This document shows, piece by piece, positions 47,439-57,269 of a stretch of 64,000 nucleotides of DNA. The notes under the pieces are model-generated. The model did not search any database. It was given only the letters and a program-made list of their open reading frames with translations, and was not told the DNA's origin. Location: the NCBI GenBank assembly GCA_947467375.1, contig CANIHL010000003.1:1-64000 (forward strand), written 5' to 3'. Within the stretch, counting starts at the first letter, position 1; every line of letters starts with the position of its first letter. Source of the DNA: Acidimicrobiaceae bacterium. GTDB lineage: Bacteria; Actinomycetota; Acidimicrobiia; Acidimicrobiales; Ilumatobacteraceae. The position numbers and the translations under genes are program-made.

Positions 47439-47442
47439 TCCG

Positions 47443-49341
47443 CTAGATGGACTTGAGAAATTGCGCCACCTCTGAGAATTCAATGGTGCGTTTCATTGGT
47501 GGCAACGTGGAGACAAGTTTTTTCCCGTATCCCTTAGTGGCAAGTCTCGGATCAAGAATCGCTACCACACCTGTGTCTTTGCGCGACCGAATCAATCGAC
47601 CAGCAGCCTGAGCAAGTTGCGTAGCTGCAAGTGGAATATCAATCTCGCTAAATGAAGTTTTTCCAATTTCGTCGCGTCGGGCACTCAGCAATGGATCATC
47701 CGGACGTGGGAACGGGATTTTGTCAATGACAACAAGGCTGAGGGTTTGTCCAGGAACATCAACGCCTTGAAAGAATCCAGCGGTTGCAAACAGACAAGAC
47801 GATTCCTCTGCAGCGAATGCATCAACGAGTGCCATTTTCGGCAAGTCATCTTGACGCCAAACTTTGTATTCAAGACGCCTTGACATCTCATCCGCTGCGG
47901 CGTGCATTGCGCGATAAGTGGTAAATAGGGCCAGGGTTCGGCCTTGTGCTGCATTGATTAACTTTTCTAATTCACCATGTACCGCGTCATCTCGTCGCGG
48001 ATCATTTGGTAATGGCAGATGCTTTGCACAATACAAAATTGCTGAATTCTCGTAATCGAAAGGGCTTCCAACATCAATTGCATCAACTTCATCTTCCTCG
48101 AGGCCCACGCGAGCAGGCATTGCGAGCGGAATCGTGGCACTCGTGAGGATTGCTGTTCGCTTTGACCACACACCGCTATTCAGAGAAGGGCCAACGTGGA
48201 GAGGCGCAAGTTCCAATACGGGCCTGTCTTTGCTTCCGCTCACGAATGCAACGGTTCGTGAACCCGCGGTGAGTGAGCCATCGATGACATCGATCAATCG
48301 ATTGCTGAGCATTTGACCCCTCAATATTCGTTGTTTCGCTGATTCGTCATTGCTGGAGATCGCTTTCAATCCAGAAACGGCTTCATCAATTTTGAGTCGC
48401 AACCGTGCAAGTACATCTTGGATGTCGTCGGGAAGTGGGAGGGGTACGCGCTTGTCGACGTCGCCTGCGATGTATCCACCAAATTCGGAAGCCAATTGTT
48501 GCAGCGATCCGGACAGAGCGTCATCTCGCACGATTGAGCGCAGTGCACCAATGACGTGTTGGATGCTTCCCGGACTGATTGCCATGCTGACTGAAGCGCT
48601 CATCACATCTTCAAGCTGATGGGCCTCATCAAAAATGACTACATCGTGTTCTGGAAGAAGCGCCCCATCGGTCGCGACGTCCAAGCCATAAATATGGGTG
48701 TTGACAACAATGACGTCAGCGATAGATGCGGAATCTCGAGCACGTTCTGCAAAACACGTTTCTCCTGACGGACACCTACTTGCGCCAGGACATTCATCGC
48801 TTCCAATACTGACGTGCCGCCATGCTGCATCACGTGGGCTCCACGACAAATCCCCTGAATCGCCAGTGTTCGTGGTTTCCGACCAAGCAACAAGCTTGTC
48901 GATGTCGGACTTCACTTGAGTGCTGAACTCTTGTAGATCAAGTTTGTGTTGCTTCGGCTCTTGAATTTCTGCGATGCGTTGTGCGCATAGATAATTGTTT
49001 CGGCCCTTCAGAACTGCCCATGTGATTTCGCGTCCGATAAGTGGTGTCAATGCAGAGGACAACACTGGTAGGTCGTGTTTGGCGAGTTGATCTTGCAAGG
49101 CCTTCGTATATGTTGAAACCACGACGCGTTTGCCTGAAGCAATTGCAGGCACGAGATAACCCAATGTTTTGCCGGTTCCTGTTCCTGCTTGCACGATGAG
49201 ATGTCGTTCATTGTCAATCGCGTCTGCAATTGCTCTCGCCATCGTCACTTGTCCAGAACGCGCCTCAACATTGGGAAGCGTGTCTACGACTGCCTGAAGA
49301 AGATCTACGACATCATGTTCGTGTTGCGCTTTAGCTGGCAT
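47443..49341 (-). CDS. DinG/XPD-like ATP-dependent helicase
   Basis: VQAGTGTGKTLGYLVPAI; DEAHQLED; FFQGVDVPGQTLSLVVIDKIPFPRPDDPL; QAAGRLIRS; alternative start at 49359. Confidence 0.92.
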   Translation of the reverse strand: MPAKAQHEHDVVDLLQAVVDTLPNVEARSGQVTMARAIADAIDNERHLIVQAGTGTGKTLGYLVPAIASGKRVVVSTYTKALQDQLAKHDLPVLSSALTPLIGREITWAVLKGRNNYLCAQRIAEIQEPKQHKLDLQEFSTQVKSDIDKLVAWSETTNTGDSGDLSWSPRDAAWRHVSIGSDECPGASRCPSGETCFAERARDSASIADVIVVNTHIYGLDVATDGALLPEHDVVIFDEAHQLEDVMSASVSMAISPGSIQHVIGALRSIVRDDALSGSLQQLASEFGGYIAGDVDKRVPLPLPDDIQDVLARLRLKIDEAVSGLKAISSNDESAKQRILRGQMLSNRLIDVIDGSLTAGSRTVAFVSGSKDRPVLELAPLHVGPSLNSGVWSKRTAILTSATIPLAMPARVGLEEDEVDAIDVGSPFDYENSAILYCAKHLPLPNDPRRDDAVHGELEKLINAAQGRTLALFTTYRAMHAAADEMSRRLEYKVWRQDDLPKMALVDAFAAEESSCLFATAGFFQGVDVPGQTLSLVVIDKIPFPRPDDPLLSARRDEIGKTSFSEIDIPLAATQLAQAAGRLIRSRKDTGVVAILDPRLATKGYGKKLVSTLPPMKRTIEFSEVAQFLKSI

Positions 49342-50023
49342 GGACCAACTTGAGTGCATTATCTAATTCGTGTGCGTCGAAGTCTGGCCATGTTCGTTCG
49401 GTGAAGTACACCTTTGCGCCCATGATTTGCCATAAGAGAAAATTGGAAATTCGCGATTCTCCAGAGGTGCGCACGACTACATCGACAGGTGGTAGTTCTG
49501 GTGCGTACAGGTTGTTTGCAATTTCGTGCGATGTTATGTCGAGCCCAGAATGTTGCTTAGTGCGTGCATGTTGGGCTGCTCGGAGTAACTCGGCACGACT
49601 TCCATAATCAAAGGCCACAGTCAGCACCATGCCTGTGTTGTGTGCGGTGTCTTCTATAGCTTGCTGAATTGCACGTTGTATAAAAGCCGGGGTTTTGGAT
49701 CCCGGTTCATCGAAAGGCCGTCCGATCCATTGAATGCGCACATTGTTGGCATTGAGCTCCGCGATTCGGCCAAAGAGGCGTTTGTGCAGGGAGAGGATGT
49801 GCTTTACTTCGGCTGGTGGCCGCACCCAGTTCTCGGTTGAGAAGCCGAAAACAGTCAGCCATCCGACGTTTCGTGCGGCGCACACACGCACGACTTCGGC
49901 CAAGTTATCTTCACCCGCTGTATGGCCTTCAGTGCGAGGAAGGCCGCGTCGTTTTGCCCATCGTCCATTGCCGTCCATGATGCAAGCGATATGGACTGGA
50001 GATTCGGGATTCGCCTGTTCCAT
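49331..50023 (-). CDS. uppS: Isoprenyl (undecaprenyl) diphosphate synthase-like catalytic cis-prenyltransferase
   Basis: HIACIMDGNGRWAKRRGLPR; LTVFGFSTENWVRP; VDVVVRTSGESRISNFLLWQ; ends ...ELDNALKLVHAS* without the usual RRFGG tail. Confidence 0.92.
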   Translation of the reverse strand: MEQANPESPVHIACIMDGNGRWAKRRGLPRTEGHTAGEDNLAEVVRVCAARNVGWLTVFGFSTENWVRPPAEVKHILSLHKRLFGRIAELNANNVRIQWIGRPFDEPGSKTPAFIQRAIQQAIEDTAHNTGMVLTVAFDYGSRAELLRAAQHARTKQHSGLDITSHEIANNLYAPELPPVDVVVRTSGESRISNFLLWQIMGAKVYFTERTWPDFDAHELDNALKLVHAS

Positions 50024-50072
50024 TCCGAACACCTTACTGATGCAGGCAGTGATGGCGTGCGACAATAGTGGT

Positions 50073-50642
50073 GTGGCTGACGGTTCTTCATTGCGACATG
50101 TGCTTGTTGTTGGGGGATCGCTTGATCAATGGAAGGCCATGTCCGTTTCTGATTGGTCTCTGTATGTCGCAACCTTGCGATCATCGGTCGAACATGTTGG
50201 AGCGCAGTGGTTAACGGTGTATCCGTATTCTGGTATTCCAAACGTCAGTGACGACGGTGATCTCGTTCGCAAGATTTCAGAATCATGTAATGCGTCGCTC
50301 GTTAACGGAAAAGTGATTATTCGAGGAAAGACGTCTGTCGTTATTGATGTCTGTGCGGATGGGCAGCAGCGGTTTGTGCGTGCTGTTAATGGCATGTCGA
50401 CGGAAAAGATCACCGAGAAGAATTTGGCAAGTGCAATTTTGGATCCAGCATCAAGCGAACCGGATCTTGTGGTGATCTTTGGAGACCCAACGCAACTACC
50501 GCCATCGCTTGTATGGGAACTTGCCTATAGCGAGCTGGTGTATCTCAACACGCAGTGGCCTCACTGCAACAGTGAAGACATTGAGTTGGCCATTAATGAC
50601 TTCCAGCGCAGGGATCGTCGCTTTGGTGGCGTTGACTCATGA
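50073..50642 (+). CDS. Divergent, apparently non-catalytic cis-prenyltransferase paralogue (NgBR/Nus1-like in logic)
   Basis: C-terminus PDLVVIFGDPTQLPPSLVWELAYSELVYLNTQWPHCNSEDIELAINDFQRRDRRFGGVDS aligns with the UppS C-terminus; lacks MDGNGRW and RTSGExR; GTG start chosen. Confidence 0.7.
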   Translation: MADGSSLRHVLVVGGSLDQWKAMSVSDWSLYVATLRSSVEHVGAQWLTVYPYSGIPNVSDDGDLVRKISESCNASLVNGKVIIRGKTSVVIDVCADGQQRFVRAVNGMSTEKITEKNLASAILDPASSEPDLVVIFGDPTQLPPSLVWELAYSELVYLNTQWPHCNSEDIELAINDFQRRDRRFGGVDS

Positions 50643-51358
50643 CGCTGTATCGCGATAAAGGAATAGTGCTGCGAAGTTACAAACTCGCGGAGTCTGACCG
50701 CATCGTTGTGCTCATGACCGAGCATCATGGCAAAGTTCGTGCTGTTGCCAAAGGTATTCGTAAAACTAAATCCAAGATTGGCGCCAGGCTCGAACCCATG
50801 AGTCACGTGGATGTGCAGCTGTATAAGGGCAGGGAATTAGACACGGTGTCGCAGGTGGAATTGATTGATTCCTCTGCTCGATTACATAACAACCTTGACA
50901 AGTTGACACAGGGGATGTCGATGCTTGAGGCCGTTGATCAAATAGCAGAGGACCGAGAGCCGTCCCCTCATTTGTACCGCATGTTGCAGGGTGCACTGAA
51001 CGCGTTGATGGAGCAGGAATCGCCCGTCATGCTTGCATCGTTTTACTGGAAGCTGTTAGCGGCAGAGGGGGTGAGCCCGCAGGTGCGATTGTGCGTTGCC
51101 TGTGGTTCTACACAAGATCTCGTAGCGTTCGACATTTTTCAAGGTGGGGTGCAATGTCGGTCTTGTCGCACAGGAATCAGTATTTCTCAACCAGCCATTG
51201 ATTTATTGCAGCAGGTTTTGGGTGGTCATCTCAATGTTGCATTGGCTCAACCCGAATCACCAGCAAGTTTTGAGTTGCAGCAACTTGCAACTCAGGCAAT
51301 GGAGCATCACATTGAAAGACGGTTGCGGTCGGTCGCAATGTTCAGTCCTCGTCACTAG
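50639..51358 (+). CDS. recO: DNA repair protein RecO
   Basis: DKGIVLRSYKLAESDRIVVLMTEHHGKVRAVAKGIRKTKSKIGARLEP; CVACG...CRSC zinc motif. Confidence 0.95.
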   Translation: MTLYRDKGIVLRSYKLAESDRIVVLMTEHHGKVRAVAKGIRKTKSKIGARLEPMSHVDVQLYKGRELDTVSQVELIDSSARLHNNLDKLTQGMSMLEAVDQIAEDREPSPHLYRMLQGALNALMEQESPVMLASFYWKLLAAEGVSPQVRLCVACGSTQDLVAFDIFQGGVQCRSCRTGISISQPAIDLLQQVLGGHLNVALAQPESPASFELQQLATQAMEHHIERRLRSVAMFSPRH

Positions 51359-51378
51359 TCGGGTTGTAGTCTGTACGT

Positions 51379-52686
51379 ATGCCAGCGAGCGATTTAGAGC
51401 AAATAGTCAACCTATGTAAGCGTCGCGGCTTTGTGTATCCAAGTGCCGAAATTTATGGTGGGTTCCGTTCCTCGTATGACTACGGTCCACTCGGTTCATT
51501 GATGTTGCGCAATGTGAAGGATGCATGGGTGCGCAGCATGGTTCAACAGCGAGACGATGTCGTACTCATTGACGCGGCCATTCTCGGTCCACCTCAAGTG
51601 TTTGAAGCAAGCGGTCACCTGTCTAATTTCAGCGACCCACTGGTCGATTGCACGGTTTGTAACCGCCGGTTCCGTGAAGATCAACTTGATGCTCGTGATT
51701 GCCCACAGAAGATGAAGGGCTGCACCTTCACCGAAGCGCGCGCATTCAACCTGATGTTCCAGACACATGCTGGCCCAGTTGAAGGCGAAGGCGCAACCGT
51801 GTACATGCGCCCTGAAACCGCACAGGGAATGTTTGTGAATTTTGCAAACGTGTTGCAAACATCGCGCAAGAAGCCACCGTTTGGTATTGCGCAGGTGGGC
51901 AAATCATTCCGCAACGAGATCACTCCAGGAAACTTCATTTTCCGTACCCGCGAATTCGAACAGATGGAAATGGAATATTTTGTTCCGCCTGCCGAGAGTG
52001 CCAAGTGGTACGAGTACTGGTGCGAAACGCGCATGCAGTGGTATATCGATTTGGGAATTCCAGCTGAAATGTTGCGTCTCCGTGCGCACGATGCCGACGA
52101 ACTGTCGCATTATTCCAGTGGTACGAGCGACATCGAATTCAAGTTTCCATGGGGCTGGGGTGAGCTCGAAGGAATTGCGCAACGCACGAACTTTGATCTC
52201 AATCGCCATGCCGAATTTTCAAAACAGAAACTTGATTATTTCGATCAGGCGACGAACGAACGGTATGTGCCATATGTAGTGGAACCAGCAGCTGGCGCTA
52301 ACCGCACCATGGCTGCGTTCTTGCTCGCTGCATACGACGAAGACATGGTGAACGATGAGCCACGAACGGTGTTGCGTCTACATCCTCGCCTGGCTCCGTA
52401 TCAGGTTGCTATTTTGCCGTTGTCTAAGAAGGACACGCTCACACCATTGGCGGACAGCATCTTCTCGAAACTCAGCAAACGGTATTACTGCGACTACGAC
52501 GAGACCCAAGCAATTGGACGTCGTTATCGCCGTCAGGATGAAATCGGTACGCCGTATTGCATCACCGTTGATTTCGATTCGCTCGAAGACGGTCAAGTCA
52601 CCATTCGCGAGCGTGATACGACGCAGCAAGAACGAGTGTCTATCGATCAACTCGAAAAAGTTCTTAGTGAAAAATTAGGGTTCTAA
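51379..52686 (+). CDS. glyS: Glycine--tRNA ligase (alpha2 type)
   Basis: CKRRGFVYPSAEIYGGFRSSYDYGPLG; FRNEITPGNFIFRTREFEQMEMEYF; RLHPRLAPYQVAILPL. Confidence 0.97.
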   Translation: MPASDLEQIVNLCKRRGFVYPSAEIYGGFRSSYDYGPLGSLMLRNVKDAWVRSMVQQRDDVVLIDAAILGPPQVFEASGHLSNFSDPLVDCTVCNRRFREDQLDARDCPQKMKGCTFTEARAFNLMFQTHAGPVEGEGATVYMRPETAQGMFVNFANVLQTSRKKPPFGIAQVGKSFRNEITPGNFIFRTREFEQMEMEYFVPPAESAKWYEYWCETRMQWYIDLGIPAEMLRLRAHDADELSHYSSGTSDIEFKFPWGWGELEGIAQRTNFDLNRHAEFSKQKLDYFDQATNERYVPYVVEPAAGANRTMAAFLLAAYDEDMVNDEPRTVLRLHPRLAPYQVAILPLSKKDTLTPLADSIFSKLSKRYYCDYDETQAIGRRYRRQDEIGTPYCITVDFDSLEDGQVTIRERDTTQQERVSIDQLEKVLSEKLGF

Positions 52687-52697
52687 CAGGAGGAATC

Positions 52698-53003
52698 ATG
52701 AGCAAAGTTGCAGTAGCAGTGAAGTTGAGAATCAAAGCTGGTCAGCGAGATGCGTTTACCGAAGCGGTAAAACCAGGACTAGCAACAGCACAAGGCGAGT
52801 CGGAGACACAGACGTACATTTTCCACCACGATGCGCTTGACGCTGATGTTGTGTGGTTCTACGAGTTGTACGCAAACCAAGATGCGATGAATGCGCACAT
52901 GGGTAGTGACGCATTCAAAGCTTTCTCCAAGTCGCTCGGCGAATTTGTTGATGGTGCACCTGAATTCAACTTGCTTACGCCGATTGGCGGCAAGGGACTC
53001 TAA
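52698..53003 (+). CDS. ABM-type (antibiotic biosynthesis monooxygenase-like) small protein
   Basis: Dimeric alpha/beta pattern KLRIKAGQRDAFTEA...WFYELYANQDAMNAHMGSDAFKAF; RBS aacaggaggaatc. Confidence 0.82.
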   Translation: MSKVAVAVKLRIKAGQRDAFTEAVKPGLATAQGESETQTYIFHHDALDADVVWFYELYANQDAMNAHMGSDAFKAFSKSLGEFVDGAPEFNLLTPIGGKGL

Positions 53004-53006
53004 GCC

Positions 53007-53783
53007 TTGTATCTCGACAAGATCATCCAAAGCCATCGCGAATCTGCTTCGCATGACCAAAGAAACCTGGATGATCTTGTTGAGCAAGCGTTCGTACTTC
53101 CGGCTACTCGCGGGTTTGGTGAGCGGTTAGTTCGCGGCTCGCGCGATCGGCTTTGTGTTATTGCCGAGATCAAGCGCAAGTCACCTTCGAAAGGTGTTCT
53201 CCACGAGGGACTCGATGCCTCTCGCATTGCCGCGTTGTATGAACAGGGTGGCGCGTCTTGTTTGTCGGTGCTGACCGATGAGCATTTCTTTGGAGGCTCG
53301 GTTGAAGATTTACAGATCGCCCGAGCGAATACTGCACTTCCAGTTATTCGTAAAGACTTCACGGTTTCTGAATTTGATGTGGTTGATGCCCGATTGATGG
53401 GATCCGACTGTGTATTGCTGATCGCAGCTGCGCTAAGTGATGATGAGCTCGCACGATTTTTCGACCTAGCAACACATATCGGGCTTGATGTTCTTGTTGA
53501 AACTCATGACGAGAATGAATTGGAACGAGCTCTCAACATTGGTGCGAGCATCGTTGGTGTGAATCAACGTGACCTCATCACATTCGAAGTGGATCATGCA
53601 CGCGCAGAACGAATGGCCGCACTGATTCCCCCAACCGTGGTTCGTGTCGCTGAATCTGGTGTTCGCGATCTTCATGACGCTCGACGCCTGCGCGATGCTG
53701 GATATGACGCAGTTTTGGTGGGTGAGTCCATTGTTACTGCCACCGATCCAGCTGCTGCAGTACGTGATTTGATGGTGGTGTAA
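53007..53783 (+). CDS. trpC: Indole-3-glycerol phosphate synthase
   Basis: VIAEIKRKSPSKGVL; CLSVLTDEHFFGGS; VIRKDFTVSEFDV; GVNQRDLITFEVD; TTG start. Confidence 0.96.
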   Translation: MYLDKIIQSHRESASHDQRNLDDLVEQAFVLPATRGFGERLVRGSRDRLCVIAEIKRKSPSKGVLHEGLDASRIAALYEQGGASCLSVLTDEHFFGGSVEDLQIARANTALPVIRKDFTVSEFDVVDARLMGSDCVLLIAAALSDDELARFFDLATHIGLDVLVETHDENELERALNIGASIVGVNQRDLITFEVDHARAERMAALIPPTVVRVAESGVRDLHDARRLRDAGYDAVLVGESIVTATDPAAAVRDLMVV

Positions 53784-53785
53784 CC

Positions 53786-54394
53786 ATGTTCGTGAAGATT
53801 TGTGGAATTACGAACGAACAAGATGCGTTACTTGCGGTTGCGTTAGGCGCTGATGCACTTGGTTTTGTGTTTGCGCCAAGCCCTCGTCAGATATCCCCTG
53901 CACTCGCTCGCGAAATTGTTAAACGGTTGCCCCCAGAAACGGTGACTGTTGGAGTGTTCCGCAACGAAACCCCTTCTCGAATTGTTGAAATTGTTAACGA
54001 AGCCCGACTGCAAGGTGCGCAGTTGCATGGCCATGAAACCGCAGCGATGACCGCAGAGGTTGCAACTAACGTGCGTTTTGTTATTAAGGCAGTGGTAGCA
54101 GGGTCACAGGATGCAACACATGCCAATGATTTCTCTGCGGATGCGATTCTGGTTGATGGTCTGCATCCTGGATCTGGAACTGCGTATGACTGGGAATTAC
54201 TGCAAGATATTCCGACAGATATTCGGTTGATGCTCTCAGGTGGGCTTACTCCTGAAAATGTTGGCGCGGGAATTATGCAGGTTCGACCTTGGGGTGTGGA
54301 CGTGAGCAGCGGCGTGGAAAAATCTCCTGGTCAAAAGGACGCTGTGAAATTGCGTCACTTCATTACAAATGCTCGAGATGCGGTGCTCGGCTAG
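53786..54394 (+). CDS. trpF: Phosphoribosylanthranilate isomerase
   Basis: [62 protein letters not shown]. Confidence 0.96.
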   Translation: MFVKICGITNEQDALLAVALGADALGFVFAPSPRQISPALAREIVKRLPPETVTVGVFRNETPSRIVEIVNEARLQGAQLHGHETAAMTAEVATNVRFVIKAVVAGSQDATHANDFSADAILVDGLHPGSGTAYDWELLQDIPTDIRLMLSGGLTPENVGAGIMQVRPWGVDVSSGVEKSPGQKDAVKLRHFITNARDAVLG

Positions 54395-54428
54395 GCCGAC
54401 GCACAGCCTTCGCAAGTACATTAGAAGC

Positions 54429-55580
54429 ATGTTGACAACGCCTGGTGCCGATGGACGTTTTGGGGAATTCGGTGGGCGTTATGTCCCTGAAACCCTCGTA
54501 CCTGCATGCCAAGAACTTGAAGCTGCGTTTAATGAAGCGTGGAATGACCAAGCTTTTAGAACCGAACTAAACGATCTTCTGCGTGACTACGCAGGTCGGC
54601 CTTCCATTTTGACGGAATGTCACAACTTGGGTCGCAAACTTGGCATTCGATTAATCCTGAAGCGTGAAGACCTGAACCACACCGGTTCACACAAAATCAA
54701 TAGCGTGCTCGGTCAAGCGCTTCTCGCAAAGCGCATGGGCAAGAAGCGCATTGTTGCCGAGACGGGTGCAGGTCAACACGGTGTTGCGTCAGCTACTGCG
54801 GCAGCATTGCTCGGTCTCGGATGCAAGGTGTACATGGGCGAAGTAGACGTCGAACGTCAAGCATTGAATGTGTTCAGAATGCGTTTGCTTGGTTCGGAAG
54901 TAGTGCCAGCAAAGTCGGGTAGTCGCACGTTGAAAGACGCTGTGAATGAAGCAATGCGCGACTGGGTAGCAACGGTTGAACACACGTATTACGCAATTGG
55001 CTCGGTTATGGGACCGCATCCTTATCCGTACATGGTTCGACAATTTCAAAGTGTGATTGGAACTGAAGCTCATGCGCAGTGTCGCGAGTTGCTGGGCACC
55101 GATCCTGATGTCGTCGCAGCATGTGTTGGTGGCGGATCAAACGCGATCGGAATTTTCTCTGGTTTCGTCGATACCCATGCTCGACTAATCGGTGTCGAAC
55201 CAGCTGGCGGAGCAGCGGTTGGTCGCGGTGTTCCTGGAGTTGTTCACGGAATGCGCAGCTACTTAATGCAAGACGAATACGGCCAAGTGCAAGAAGCTCA
55301 ATCAATTAGTGCGGGCCTCGATTATCCAGGTGTCGGTCCTGAGCACTCGTATTTGGCTTCCATTGGTCGCGCTGAATACCCGAGCGTCACCGATGCGGAA
55401 GTTATTGAAGGTTTCCAACTGCTAGCAAAAACAGAAGGAATCATTCCGGCTCTCGAATGCGCGCACGTTGTTGCCTGGATTGCACGTGAGGCGCCAAAGA
55501 TGCAAGGCAAGACCGTGCTGATGAATTTGTCGGGCAGAGGCGACAAAGACGTTGCTCAAATGATGGACATTTTGGGTTAG
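54429..55580 (+). CDS. trpB: Tryptophan synthase beta chain
   Basis: [51 protein letters not shown]. Confidence 0.97.
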   Translation: MLTTPGADGRFGEFGGRYVPETLVPACQELEAAFNEAWNDQAFRTELNDLLRDYAGRPSILTECHNLGRKLGIRLILKREDLNHTGSHKINSVLGQALLAKRMGKKRIVAETGAGQHGVASATAAALLGLGCKVYMGEVDVERQALNVFRMRLLGSEVVPAKSGSRTLKDAVNEAMRDWVATVEHTYYAIGSVMGPHPYPYMVRQFQSVIGTEAHAQCRELLGTDPDVVAACVGGGSNAIGIFSGFVDTHARLIGVEPAGGAAVGRGVPGVVHGMRSYLMQDEYGQVQEAQSISAGLDYPGVGPEHSYLASIGRAEYPSVTDAEVIEGFQLLAKTEGIIPALECAHVVAWIAREAPKMQGKTVLMNLSGRGDKDVAQMMDILG

Positions 55581-55583
55581 GCC

Positions 55584-56381
55584 ATGTCAGTGCTTCACAC
55601 AGGAAAACTTGAAACTCATCTGCGCTCACGCCGAGAGGCTGGACGCAAACTGCTCGTTCCATACATTACCGGTGGCTATCTAGGTTGGACCGATGCAGTA
55701 CGAGCAGCCGCTGCAAATGGTGCAGATGCAATCGAAATTGGTATCCCGTTTTCCGATCCAGTGATGGATGGCCCGATGATTCAGCTTGCATCGGAACAAG
55801 CACTTGAGCGTGGCGCAACGCCATTATCGATTTTGCAGGGATTGCGAACGATTGATATCGACATTCCTCTTGCCGTCATGTGTTACTACAACACGGTGCA
55901 CTCCGCTGGAAACGAGCGGTTCTCAAGTTCTTTGGCGGAAGCAGGCGTGTGTGCGGCAATTGTTCCTGATCTTCCGTTAGAGGAAGCAACTGACTGGTGC
56001 ATTGCAGCCGATAAAGCCGGAATTGAAACTGTCATGTTGGCTGCACCGACAGCACCCGAGGAACGTCTTCCAAGAATTTTACAACGCTGCAATGGTTTCG
56101 TTTATGCGGTTGGTCTGCTTGGAGTAACAGGAGAGCGCGATGAATTGGCAAGCACCGCCACAAAGCTTGCTGCTCGATTGAAGGCGCTGACTGAAGTTCC
56201 AGTGCTTATAGGCGTTGGTGTATCGAATGCGGCGCAGGCTGTAGAAGCATCTGTAGTGGCCGACGGAGTAGTTATGGGTGCTTCGGTTATGCGTCGATTG
56301 ATTGAACACGATGCCGATGCTGTTGGTGAATATATTGCGGAAGTTCGTCAGGCTCTCGATGCCTCTACCGGATTGAAGTAA
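55584..56381 (+). CDS. trpA: Tryptophan synthase alpha chain
   Basis: LVPYITGGYLGW; IEIGIPFSDPVMDGPMIQ; GFVYAVGLLGVTGER. Confidence 0.97.
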   Translation: MSVLHTGKLETHLRSRREAGRKLLVPYITGGYLGWTDAVRAAAANGADAIEIGIPFSDPVMDGPMIQLASEQALERGATPLSILQGLRTIDIDIPLAVMCYYNTVHSAGNERFSSSLAEAGVCAAIVPDLPLEEATDWCIAADKAGIETVMLAAPTAPEERLPRILQRCNGFVYAVGLLGVTGERDELASTATKLAARLKALTEVPVLIGVGVSNAAQAVEASVVADGVVMGASVMRRLIEHDADAVGEYIAEVRQALDASTGLK

Positions 56382-56390
56382 GTTCGTTCT

Positions 56391-56843
56391 ATGTTGAAGG
56401 AAGGTTCTGTCGCTCCGGCAATTGAGTTGCTCGATCAGAATGGGAAGAAACTCTCGCTACAGAAGTATGCAAAACGCAAAGTGCTGGTGTATTTCTACCC
56501 AAAGGCCGACACTCCAGGTTGCACACAACAATCGTGTGGACTGCGGGACATTGCAGATCAAATCGGCCGAACCGCAATCATTGGTATCAGCCCCGACTTG
56601 CCTGCAAAGCAATTGAAGTTTGATGAAAAATATGAACTCGGCTTTCCGTTGCTTTCGGATTCGGAAAACAAAGTTGCCAAGGCTTACAAAGTGTGGAAAA
56701 AGAAGTCAATGTATGGTCGTGAATACATGGGTATCGAACGATCGGCATTTCTGATTGGTACAGATGGCACCATCCTGAAGGCGTGGTACAAGATTTCGCC
56801 GAAGGACACACCTGCAAAATTGCTAGAAGCCCTGGGTAAGTAA
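56391..56843 (+). CDS. bcp: Thioredoxin-dependent peroxiredoxin (Bcp/PrxQ)
   Basis: YFYPKADTPGCTQQSCGLRD; ATG overlaps the next gene. Confidence 0.94.
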   Translation: MLKEGSVAPAIELLDQNGKKLSLQKYAKRKVLVYFYPKADTPGCTQQSCGLRDIADQIGRTAIIGISPDLPAKQLKFDEKYELGFPLLSDSENKVAKAYKVWKKKSMYGREYMGIERSAFLIGTDGTILKAWYKISPKDTPAKLLEALGK

Positions 56844-57268
56844 TGACATTCCCAAAGCCAGCAGACTTAATCGCTCATCGCGAGCCATTTATTTTTGTTG
56901 ATGAAATCACTGAGTTGACTCCCGGTATTTCGGCTTCAACAATTTGGAAGTTGACAGGTAACGAATGGTTCTTCGCAGGACACTTTCCAGGTCGACCAAC
57001 ACTGCCTGGTGTTCTCATGTGCGAGGCCATTGCGCAAACGGGAGCTCTCGCAATTGTGAGTGATCCGAAGTTTGCCGGCAAGCTTCCGCTGTTTGGTGGG
57101 CTCGATGGTGCACGGTTTAGGCGACAGGTATTGCCTGGCGACACGCTTGAGATTTCGGCCAATATCGGTCGGATGTCGGCACGTGCTGGCAAGGGCACGG
57201 GAGTTGCAAAAGTAAATGGCGAGATCGCATGCGAATGCGAATTGTTATTCGTCGTTGTTGACGCGTGA
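56843..57268 (+). CDS. fabZ: 3-hydroxyacyl-ACP dehydratase FabZ-like
   Basis: LIAHREPFIFVDEI; FAGHFPGRPTLPGVLMCEAIAQTGA. Confidence 0.93.
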   Translation: MTFPKPADLIAHREPFIFVDEITELTPGISASTIWKLTGNEWFFAGHFPGRPTLPGVLMCEAIAQTGALAIVSDPKFAGKLPLFGGLDGARFRRQVLPGDTLEISANIGRMSARAGKGTGVAKVNGEIACECELLFVVVDA

Positions 57269-57269
57269 G

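Noticed and set aside
49331-49380. Frameshift explanation for the missing RRFGG tail of UppS
   Set aside because: The sequence after the UppS stop is the start of the DinG-like ORF (MPAKAQHEHDVVDLL); I found no frame in which a RRFGG-like tail continues from the UppS end.
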